The notes below the pieces were generated by a model. That model ran no database searches. It was not told the DNA's origin and saw nothing but the letters and a program-made list of their open reading frames with translations. Made by a program: the position numbers and the translations under genes. This document shows, piece after piece, positions 1 to 9,300 of a DNA stretch of 16,533 bases. The DNA comes from an uncultured Frankiales bacterium (lineage in GTDB: Bacteria; Actinomycetota; Actinomycetes; Mycobacteriales; SCTD01), in the NCBI GenBank assembly GCA_946479905.1, contig CAMLIA010000088.1, forward strand, positions 1-16,533. Direction: 5' to 3'. The stretch's first letter is position 1, and every line of letters starts with the position of its first letter.

Positions 1-7
1 CGTGACG

Positions 8-1192
8 CTACCGGGACCCGAGCGCGCTCCGCAGGGCCGCCGCGTCGAAGGTGACGGTGTTGGGCAGCGCCCTGCCGTCGACGATCAGCTGAGGCGTTCC
101 GACGTTGCCGTCGCGGCTGGCCCGGTCGTCGACCTGCTTGGCCCACGTCGCGTAGGTCTGCGCACGCACCTTGGCCGCGTAGCGGTCCCCGAGCCCGACC
201 GACCGACCGAGAGCGACGAGGTCGGCGACGGTGTAGCCACCCGTGCCCTCAGCGGGCTGGTGCGCGAAGAGCTGCTCGCGCAGCGCCTCGAACCGGCCCT
301 CGTCCTGGGCGGCGCCGAGGGCGGCGACGGCCCGGACGCTCTCCGGACCGAGGAAGGACCGCATCCGGTACTCGACCCGCACGGTCCCCGCCGCGACGGC
401 GGTGGCCAGCACCGACCCGGTGCCCCTCTCGAACTCTCCGCAGACCGGGCACTGGGGGTCCTCGTAGAGGACCACGCTGTGCGCGGCCGAGGAGCTCCCG
501 ACCACGATCCCGCCCGAGCTGGTCAGCCCCTTGGGGACGGCGGTCGGCGGCGGCGGGGCGGTGGCGTTCGCGACCGTGATCCCGAGCAGGCCGGAGAGCA
601 CCAGCGCCAGCGCCGACCCGACGGTCGCCCGGCGGGTGAGGGTGCGGTGCCGGGCCAGTGCGGTCTCGTGCCGGTAGGCGGCGGTCCGCGCCTGCCGGCG
701 GGCGGCGCCGCTGGCGGTGGGGTCCACCGGGTCGGGTGGCACCGGCACCCGGGGCGTCAGGGCCCAGCGCGACCGGCCCAGCCAGACCAGCCCGCCGGCG
801 ACGAGGAGCAGCCCCGCATCGCGGAGGATCTCCTGCAGGTACGACGGGGTGGTCGTCGCTCCCCCGCCGCCGAAGCAGCCGCAGTCGATGCTGAGCCCAC
901 GGACGTCGGCGCTGACGACGCCGGCGAGGAACATGACGAGCAGCCCCGCCGTCACCGAGGCGGTCAGCCGCAGCGCGACGCCGAGGGCGAGCAGCACGGC
1001 GAGGGTGAGCTCGATCGTGGGAAGGCTGTGCCCGAGGGCGACGGCCAGCGGGTCGGGCAGGATCCGGTAGGCGCGGACGGCACGGACCGTTCCCGCCGGG
1101 TCGCCGATCTTGGTGAGGGCGGCGTAGCCGAACACGCCGGCGAGCAGCAGGCGACCAGCGGTCGCCGCCCAGAGCAGTCTGGGGGTCTTCAT
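8..1192 (-). CDS. MauE/DoxX-like membrane domain fused to DsbA-like thioredoxin domain
   Basis: Predicted membrane thiol oxidoreductase of 394 aa, probably acting in extracytoplasmic disulfide formation. The N-terminal half (about residues 8-140) has four hydrophobic segments and the MauE-type motif IDCGCFGG with Cys104 and Cys106; this family resembles DoxX/VKOR-like quinone-linked redox membrane proteins. A further hydrophobic segment (about 190-212) anchors a C-terminal thioredoxin/DsbA-like domain with active site CPVC (Cys248-Cys251) in YEDPQCPVCGEFE, and a cis-proline loop VGTPQLIVDG (Pro367). The start is ATG with AGGAG seven bases upstream. It is the last of three minus-strand genes after the large RHS gene and the small membrane protein, with 59 bp to the latter. 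The fusion suggests that the MauE part re-oxidises the DsbA part in one polypeptide (inference). The domain assignment is strong; the physiological substrate is unknown, although the Cys-paired RHS protein upstream is an obvious candidate. Confidence 0.9.
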   Translation of the reverse strand: MKTPRLLWAATAGRLLLAGVFGYAALTKIGDPAGTVRAVRAYRILPDPLAVALGHSLPTIELTLAVLLALGVALRLTASVTAGLLVMFLAGVVSADVRGLSIDCGCFGGGGATTTPSYLQEILRDAGLLLVAGGLVWLGRSRWALTPRVPVPPDPVDPTASGAARRQARTAAYRHETALARHRTLTRRATVGSALALVLSGLLGITVANATAPPPPTAVPKGLTSSGGIVVGSSSAAHSVVLYEDPQCPVCGEFERGTGSVLATAVAAGTVRVEYRMRSFLGPESVRAVAALGAAQDEGRFEALREQLFAHQPAEGTGGYTVADLVALGRSVGLGDRYAAKVRAQTYATWAKQVDDRASRDGNVGTPQLIVDGRALPNTVTFDAAALRSALGSR

Positions 1193-1251
1193 GGGGTTCT
1201 CCTGGAGGCGAAGGGGCCGACGGGCCCGCGAACGCCTCTAGCGCGTGCGCC

Positions 1252-1887
1252 TCACCCGGCGGCCAGGACGGGGACCTGACCTGACAGCGAGGTGGCAGGC
1301 GGCCCCCGCAGCCGGTGCGCCTCGGCGACGACGCGACCCGTGCGGACCCGTTCCGGGGCGTGCGTGCGGCGGGCCCGGACGGCCGGGACGGGAAGGACTG
1401 GGGCCAGCAGGAGTCGTACGCCGTGCAGCGCGCCCACCAGGACGGCGAGCGCCGCGGCCGTGCCGTCGAGGGCGTCCCGCGCGCCGCGCGAGAGCGCCGC
1501 GATCAGCAGGCAGGCGAGCAGCTGCGCGGCGACCAGCCACCAGCCGGCGTGGGACGTGAGCTGACCGAGCGGACCGGGGCTCGTCTGGGCCGCGGACGGG
1601 CAGCAGATCAGCCCCTTGGCGCTGGTCCCGCCCTGCAGCGCCACGGTCAGCGCGTGGGCGCCGAGCTGGCCCGTGGCGAGGACCGCGGCCAGGGTGAGGA
1701 CCCTCGTGCTCCGCGCGGCGAGCGGCCACAGCAGCAGCGCCAGTGCGGCAGTGCCGGCGGTGAGGAGCAGCGGCCCGGGGGCGTCGCCGTCACTTGTGGC
1801 ACGAAGCGACAGGAAGGCCAGCAAAGCGGACGCTGCAGTGACGCTCGCCAGCGCGGCACCAGAGCGCCACCGCCAGCCGTCGGTCAC
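1252..1887 (-). CDS. Five-helix integral membrane protein of unknown function
   Basis: A 211-aa protein that I do not recognise with certainty. Five hydrophobic segments are visible at about residues 12-30, 38-56, 61-86, 114-135 and 141-163, followed by a basic, non-hydrophobic tail of about 45 residues. Features of note are GQLGAHALT at the third helix, a vicinal cysteine pair in LICCPSAAQ in the loop after it, and SHAGWW before the fourth helix. The QLxxH pattern faintly recalls small actinobacterial membrane proteins found near copper-handling genes, but that is memory, not a search result. The start is GTG, with no convincing Shine-Dalgarno. It begins 36 bp after the RHS stop and ends 59 bp before the MauE-DsbA gene, all on one strand, so co-transcription and possibly translational dependence on the RHS gene are likely. 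Possible roles are redox partner, metal handling, or membrane partner/immunity protein of the RHS product; none is shown. Confidence 0.75.
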   Translation of the reverse strand: MTDGWRWRSGAALASVTAASALLAFLSLRATSDGDAPGPLLLTAGTAALALLLWPLAARSTRVLTLAAVLATGQLGAHALTVALQGGTSAKGLICCPSAAQTSPGPLGQLTSHAGWWLVAAQLLACLLIAALSRGARDALDGTAAALAVLVGALHGVRLLLAPVLPVPAVRARRTHAPERVRTGRVVAEAHRLRGPPATSLSGQVPVLAAG

Positions 1888-1923
1888 GTCACGTACAACG
1901 ACCGACGGCCCCTCGCTGTTCCC

Positions 1924-3330
1924 CTAGAACCAGCCGGAGATGGTGTCCCAGGCGTCGGAGAACCCGTCGGCGATCGTCTGGCCGAAGCTGACGAACGCGT
2001 CACCGATGGCGTTGATCGCGTCGAGGGCCCAGCCGGCCGCCTGGAGCAGCCCGGCGACGATGTCGGCGCCCAGCTGGTAGATCGTCTGGAGCACCCCTGC
2101 GATCGCCTCGAGGGTGAACGTGCCGAGGTCGGTGAGGATCCCGGCGATGGCGTCGGAAGCGACGGCGAAGGCGTCCTTCATGATGCTCGTGATCTGCTCG
2201 ATCGCAGCCCCTGCGTCGGCGAACGCCTGCGCGACCCCGGCCGCGGCCAGGCTGAAGGCGTGCGCGATGGAGAGCGCGATCGCGTTGACGTCACCGTAGA
2301 GGCCCTCGAGCACCGTGATGATCGCTGCTGCGGTGTCGGTGAACACCTGGTGCAGGGCGTCGGCGATGTCGGTCAGGACGTAGCCGGCGGCCTGGAAGAA
2401 GCTGGCCATGTCGGCGAGCGCCGTGCTGAAGAAGTCGCTGATGGCCTGCATGGCCTCCTGGGCCAGGTAGCCCGCCTGCTCCAGCGCCTTCGCGACGTCG
2501 TCGGCCAGGTCGCCGAACGCGTGGTTCAGCGCCTCGGCGACGTCGGTTGCCGTCTTGGTCAGCGCGTTGAAGATCTGCGCCACCTGGGTGTCCACCTGGT
2601 TCCAGACCTCGTGGAGGACGTCGGCGATGTCGTTGAGCAGGTAGGTGACCCCGGCCACGGCGGCGTTGACCTCGTCGAGGATGGCCGCTGCGACGGCCGC
2701 CGCGACGTGGAACACCTCGTCGAGGACCTGCGCGGCCTCGGCGACCAGGTACTCGGCAGCCGCCAGCGCGTTCACCGCCAGCTGGGCGGTGACGTTGAAG
2801 GCCGTCTGCAGCGCTCCCGCGACCTGGTTGACCGTGAAGCTGATCGCATCAGCCACCGCCGTCGCGACCGTGTGGAAGGCCGTGGCGACCGCCGCGGCGG
2901 CGGCGTCGTAGATGTCCGCCAGCGCGGTGGCGATCTGGCTGATGCCGTAGCTGAGGTAGTCCAGGGCGCGGATGATGCCCTCGTAGGCCGCCTCTCCCGC
3001 TGCGGCGAGTGCCGCGTAGGCCGACTTCAGCCCAGCGACCACCTCATCGACCGCGTAGCCCGCGGCCTGCAAGGCACTGCCGAGGGCGTTGACGACCGCG
3101 CCGTACGCCGCCTGCAGCTCGTGCGCGATCGCGTCCACTGCGTAGTTGAAGGTGTCCTTGAGCACCTGAACGGCCTCGGCGATCGTCTGACCGAGCTCGT
3201 GGTAGAGCGCTTCGGCGATGTCAGCGAGCTGGTAGCCGAAGTCGATCAGCGTCGCGACCGCCGTGCTGACGCCTTCGGCGAAGGCGTGGGCGAGGGTCGC
3301 GGCGAGCTGGCCCGCCGTGTAGCCGGCGTC
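1924..3330 (-). repeat. About fifteen acidic ~30-residue amphipathic helical repeats at the RHS C-terminus
   Basis: From about residue 2265 to the stop, the RHS protein consists of units about 29-37 residues long (about 94 bp on average). Each has an aromatic-led helix such as AGYVLTDIADALHQVF followed by a second Ala-rich helix ending near 'ALxxAG'. Clear copies begin DAGYTAGQL, FGYQLADIAEAL, AAGYAVDEV, EYLVAEAAQVL, TYLLNDIADVL, AGYLAQEAM, AGYVLTDIADAL and AGWALDAI. I count seven Lys/Arg against about 54 Asp/Glu and no Cys in this stretch. The pattern fits an alpha-solenoid or a bundle of amphipathic helices. Similar 'GYxxxxIAxAL' repeats occur in other bacterial secreted proteins as far as I recall, but I cannot assign a named family. 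Confidence 0.75.
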
Positions 3331-6300
3331 ACGCAGCACGTCGACCGCGGACCAGAAGCCGCTCGTGACGGCCGCGAGACCCTGGTTGAAGCCGGACACG
3401 ATCGCCCCGCCCACGTCCTCGGCGAAGGTGATCGCCGCGTCGATGGCGGTGTTGATGGCCTCGGCCACGATGGGTATCGCGGCCTCCACCGCGCCGGCCA
3501 CGATGTTGTACCCGGCGACGATGCCGGCGATGGCCTGCGGGCCGTACTCGGTGATCAGCATCGGGATGGCGACGGACAGGGCTCCGCCGATGATGGCGCA
3601 GGCCACCGTCGCAGCACCGGCCGAGACGAACTCGCAGCCGACCGTGAAGGCGACGGAGATGGTCAGGCCGACGACGTCCGCGGCGCACACGAAGGCCGTG
3701 TCGTGCAGGCAGTCCTCGACCGTGACGAACGCCTGCAGCGCGATCCCGGCGACCGCCAGCGCGGTCCCGGCGAACTTCGCGGCCTTCGCCGCGCCGCCGA
3801 GCGCCTCGCCCGCGGCGCCGGCTCCCTTGGAGGCACCGGCGACGGCGCCTTCGGCAGAGCCGATCTCACGTGCCCCGGCGCTCACGACGCGCGCCTCCGC
3901 GCCGACGGACGAGGCGAGCGACGACGACGCCGTGACGGTCTTCGACCCCACGAGCGAGGACAGCTTCATGCCGGCCTTGATGGTCACCGCGATCGCAGCG
4001 GTGCCCAGCTTGGTGTCGTTGCCGATGTTGGCTTCGTCGCTGTTGTGGCTCCAGAAGACCTGGTCGGTCTCGGGTGCCTCCCCCTTCGGGTCACCCAGCG
4101 AGGTGGGCCGGTCGCTCGCGAAGGCGTAGGGCGACATGACCGCCGCGCCCACCACCGGGTCCTTCGGGTCCCGCTGCGTGAAGCGGCCCGTGGAGGCGTC
4201 GTAGTTGCGCGCCTTCATGTAGTACAGGCCTGAGCCCGGGTCGAGGTACTCGGACTGGAAGAGCAGCGGGTTCCCGTGCCCGTCCCCGCCCGCGTCCATC
4301 GTGACGTTGCCGAAGCCGTCGTAGTGGTACGCGGCCGCGAGCGAGCCGTCGGCGTTGGTGAGCTCCGTGACGTTGCCCTGCGGGTCGAGCTGGTAGAAGT
4401 ACGTCGCCGTCGCGCCGGCTCCGGGCACCTGCATCGCGACCGGGCCCTCGCCGTAGAGGTAGCGGCGCAGGGTGGTCCCGCCGCTGCGCTCGATCGCGAG
4501 CTGCGGCTGGTCGTTCGCCGGGTCCCACAGGTACTGGATCGTGGAGCCACCCACGCTGCGGCTGATCCTGTTGCCGTCACCGTCGTAGTCGTAGGTGATG
4601 GCGGCGCCGCCAGGCGGGGTCACGCGCACGAGCCGGCGGGCGGCGTCGTACCCGTAGGTCGTGGTCTGGCCGCCACGGGTGGACGAGAGCATGTCGCCGC
4701 TCTTGTCGTAGGTGTAGCTCGCGGGGCTCGCGCCGGACTGCGACGACACCTGGTCGAACGCGTTGAGGGCGCTGTTGGTCGTGCCCGCACCCGTCGTGAT
4801 GGACGTGCGGTTGCCGTTGCCGTCGTAGCTGACGTTCGGTGCCGGCGGCGCGCCGGCCGGCGGGGCCGGCGGCGTGGTGTCGACGGTCGGCGCGAAGGTC
4901 GCGGCCGTCGTGGTCTGGCTGCTGTCGTTGGACGAGCTCAGGTCCGGGACGGCCGGCCAGGCGATGCCTCCGGTGTCCGTGGTCTGCGACTGCGCTGTCA
5001 GGCGCCCGTCGCCGTCGTAGCCGTAGCGGTTGGTGGTGACCTTGCCGTTGACGGAGTTGACCTGCGAGAGCGGGTTGCCGGCGCTGTCGTAGGTGAAGGC
5101 GTCGTCGCCCGCAGCCTGCCCGCCCAGCGTCAGCGACTGACGAAGGACGTCACCTGCAGCGTTCAGCAACCGGGTCTCGAGCACGCCGTTCGCGAACGCG
5201 ATGCCGACGGTCTGCCGCTGCGCGTTGCGCAGGTAGGAGGCCGAGACGTAGTCGGACTGGCCCTTGGTCCCCGAGGTGAGGCTCATCAGCTTCTGGCGGT
5301 CGTCCAGGGAGTACGTGACGTGGGTGCCGTCCGGGTACGTCTCCAGGATCTTCCCGGCTTGCGACCAGTCGTAGGAGAAGCCGTTGGCACCGGTGAGGTT
5401 CCCGTTGCCGTCGTAGCTGTAGGTGTGCGTGACACCGTCGCTCATCGTGTGGCGCCGGCCGAGGGCGTCGTAGGTCTGGTCGACGACGATGGTCGGCTGG
5501 CCGGTCTGGGTGTACGTGGTGCGCGTGACCCGGTGGAGGGCGTCCAGCGTGTAGGCCGTCGTCCGGCCGTCCGGGTCCGTGGCCGTCTTGAGGTTGTTGT
5601 CGACGTCGTAGGTGTACGTCGTGCTGCCGCCGCCCTCGGTCGCCTTGGTCTTCCGGGCAAGGGCGTCATAGGCGTACGACGTGGTGTGGCCGGCCGGGTC
5701 GAGGACGCTGCTGAGGTTGCCGGCGCTGTCGTAGCCGTAGCTGGTCGTTCCCGCGGCGTTGCGGGCGGTCGCGACCAGGCTGTCCGGGTTGTAGGTGAAC
5801 CGCGTCGTGTTGCCCGCAGCGTCCGTCGAGGAGGCCACGTTGCCGGCGAGGTCGTAGCCCACGGAGGTGACCCGTCCGTTGGTGTTGCGCCGCGCCAGCT
5901 TGCCGAGCGCGTTGAACGACTGGGTCAGGACCTGCCCGGACGTGTCGTCGGCCGCGAGGACGTTGTTGTTGAGGTCGTAGCTGTAGTGCGTCGTGATGCC
6001 GGCAGCGTCGGTCTTCGTCAGCTGCCGACCGGAGGAGTCGTAGGTGTAGGTCGTGCCGGGGTCGGTCGGCGCGCCGGGGTTCTCCCGCAGCAGGTTCCCA
6101 GCAGGGTCGTAGGTCTGCACCATCGTGACGGCGCCGCCCACGTGGGTCGTGCGGGCCAGGGCGCTCTCGTCCCAGGTCCAGCTCGTGACGTGACCCGCGG
6201 GGTCGGTCGTGGACGCGAGGTCGCCGGCGTCGTTGAACGCGTAGCTCGTCGGGTTGCCGGCGGGCGGAGCCATCTGGGTCTGGTGGCCGGCGGCGTCGAA

Positions 6301-9300
6301 GGTCCAGGTGGTCTTGTGGCCACCGGGATCGGTGCTGCTGAGCCGGTTGCCTGCTTCGTCGTAGGTGAAGGTCGTGCCGCTGCCGTTCAGCACCTTCCCC
6401 GCGAGGTCCTGGATGACGACCTTCTTCATGTTGCCGAAGGCGTCGTAGCTGAAGATCCGCTTGTTCGTCGGCCCGACGGTGTCGATCAGGTGACCCACGC
6501 CGTCGTAGTCGAACCGGGTCCACTGGACGTTGCCGGTGGCCGGCGGCTTGATGGCCGACAGCCAGGGCCCGTTGTAGGTGTAGGTGGTCGTGTTGCCGGT
6601 GGCGTCGGTCTGCGACGTGATGCGGTGCTGCCCGTCGTACCCCATGCGCACGGTCGCAGCCTGGGTCGAGCTGGTCGGGACCGTCTGGCTGGTGAGGTTG
6701 CCGAACTGGTCGTAGGTGTAGCTGGACGTCCAGCCGAGCGCGTCCTGTGACTCGATCATGTGCAGGTTCGCGTCATAGGAGTAGCGCGTCGTGCCACCCG
6801 ACGGCAGGGACTGGGCGACGAGCACGTTCCCGACGTAGCGGTCGACGTAGTCCTGCCGGGTCGGTGCCGAGCCGGCCACGGACGTCAGGTGGTGGCGCGT
6901 GCTGGTCTGCGGCGAGGTTGCGTAGTCGAACGTGTCGTCCGCCCGGTCCTGGTCGCCCTTGATCTGCACGGCGGCGACCTTGCTGTCGCTGTTGTAGCCG
7001 GCGGACAGCCGGACAGCGCCGGTGGGGTCGGTGATCGTCGTGAGCTTGCCGGAGCCGTCGTAGCCGTAGAGCCAGGTGTGGCCCAGGACGTCGGTGACCT
7101 GGTCGAGCAGCCCGCTCGTGTAGTGGTAGCCGACGGTGCGGTGCGGCGTCGTGAGGCTGACGAGCTGCCCGGTGCTGTTGAGCGTGCCGGTGACGCTCGG
7201 GGTCTTGCTGCCGGCGAGGGTGACCTTGACGGTGCCCGCCGTCCAGGTGAACGCCAGGCCCTGGCCGTCCGGCGCGAGGTAGTCGACGACCTGCGCGCGA
7301 CCGTTGGCCGTGAGGTTGACGTCCCAGCGGACGTTGTCGTCCCGGATGAGCTTGCAGGTCTTGGCGCCGCAGGTGAGCTGAGCCTTGGCGCCAGGTGGCG
7401 CGACCCAGGCACCTGTGGCCGGGTTGAACCGCCAGACGAGCTGCTGACCGTCCTCGCCGCGAACGGTCATGGTCTGACCGGGAACCACTCTCACCGAGAT
7501 GTCGAAGATCGACGACCAGCCGCGACCGAAGACGCCGCCCGCGGCGTCCGCCGAGTTGTAGCTGCGCTCCACGACCAGCGGCTCACCGAGTGCGGCGACG
7601 CTCAGGTCGGTCGAGGCGAAGGCCAGCGCTCCCGTTGCGGAGTTGACCTTGTCGGTGGTGGCGGTCGGGTTGTCGCCGTAGATGCGCCCGCCGAACGTCT
7701 GCTCGAGCGGCACAGGCGTCGGCGCCTGCTCCAGAGGCAGCGGAGGTGCGAGCAGGACGGGGAAGCCCCGGCTCTCGGCGGTGAGGTGGTCGGCTGCGTC
7801 GGTCGCGGTGAGGACGTAGCCGGCCCCTGCCTGGTCGATCGCGCAACCGCCGTAGGCCGCCTCGCCGTGGGATGCGGCCCGGTTGCCGCACGACAGGGCA
7901 GCACCGGCCGTGCCCGTACCCGAGGTGAGGGACAGGTCGATGGTGGCGCTGGTGTCGGTGAGGTTGCCGCCCTTGTCGACGACCCGGACCACCGGCTGCG
8001 TCGAGAACGCGCTCCCCGCCATCGCCCCGGCCGGCTGGGTGGAGAACACCAGAGCCGCGGGGTCTCCTGTGGTGATGTCGAAGGGCGCACTGGTCACGCT
8101 GCCGAAGGACGCGGAGGCATCGAGGGTGTAGCCGGTGCCGGCGCGGTCGATGGCGCAGTCGCTGAACCGGGCCACGCCCTTCTGGGTGGGCACCGCGCCG
8201 TCCTTGCAGGTGAGCGCACCGGCCCCCTGGCCCGCGGTCCGGGTGAGCGTCACGGTCGCCGATGCGGTGCTGACGAGGTTGCCGCCGGCGTCCTCGATGC
8301 TCACGACCGGCTGGTGCTCCCAGGCCTCGCCGCCGGCGCCGCCACCGGGCTGGCTGGTGAACGCGATCTTCGTGGCCGTGCCGACCGCGACGTCGAACGC
8401 CGCACTGGTGACCGTGACGGTGCTGTCGGAGGTGAGGGTCGCCTTGAGGCGGTAGCCGAGCCCGGCCTTGTCGATCTTGCAGCTGCTGAAGCCGGCCCGG
8501 CCGTCGGAGCCGGGAGCGAGCGGGTTCGTCGTGCAGTGCAGGACGGCGCCCGGAGCGCCGGTGCCCGGCGCGATGGAGAGGGTCACGGAGCCGGACGCGG
8601 GGTTGCCGCCGCTGTCCATGACGTCCACCGACGGCTGCGTCCCGAACGCGCTGCCACCGGTGCCGCTGGCGGGAGTGGCGTGGAAGGCCAGCTGCGAGGC
8701 ACTGCCCTCGGTGACGAGCAGGTCAGCGGTGTTGACCGAGTGCGTCCCGGAGGTGGCCTTCAGCTGGTACGTGCCGTTCTTGTCGATCTTGCAGCCGCTG
8801 AAGCTGGCGTACCCGTTCGTCGTGCCCAGCGTCGTCGCATCGCAGGTGAGGGTCGCGGCCTCCGAGTTGGTGCTCGCGTCCAGCGACAGGGTCACAGGTC
8901 CGTTGACGGGGTTGCCCCCGGAGTCGGTGAGGTTGACGACCGGCTGCGTCGTGAAGGCGAGGCCGCCGTGCGCGCCGTCCGGCGCGGTGCCGAACGCGAT
9001 GCCCGAGGCGTTGCCCGCGGTGACGTTGAAGGCCGTACTGGCCACCGTCAGGCTGGGCGTCGTGACGCTGGCGGTCAGGGTGTAGCCGCTGTGGGCCTTG
9101 TCGATGGCGCACCCCGCGAAGGTGGCGACGCCGTCGCTCGCAGCCTTCGGGTTATCGGTGCAGCTCAGAGCCGCACCGCTGGCGCCGGTGCCCGACGTGA
9201 TGGTGAGCGTGACGTTCTGGCTGAACCCGGGGACCGCGTTGCCGCCCGCGTCCTCGGCGGTCACGACCGGCTGCACGGCGAAGGCCTGCCCACCAGGACC

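Noticed and set aside
4085..7600. Regularly recurring short words suggesting a CRISPR or DNA tandem repeat
   Set aside because: They are YD-repeat codons in a single intact reading frame with variable spacing and sequence; there are no identical repeats or spacers.
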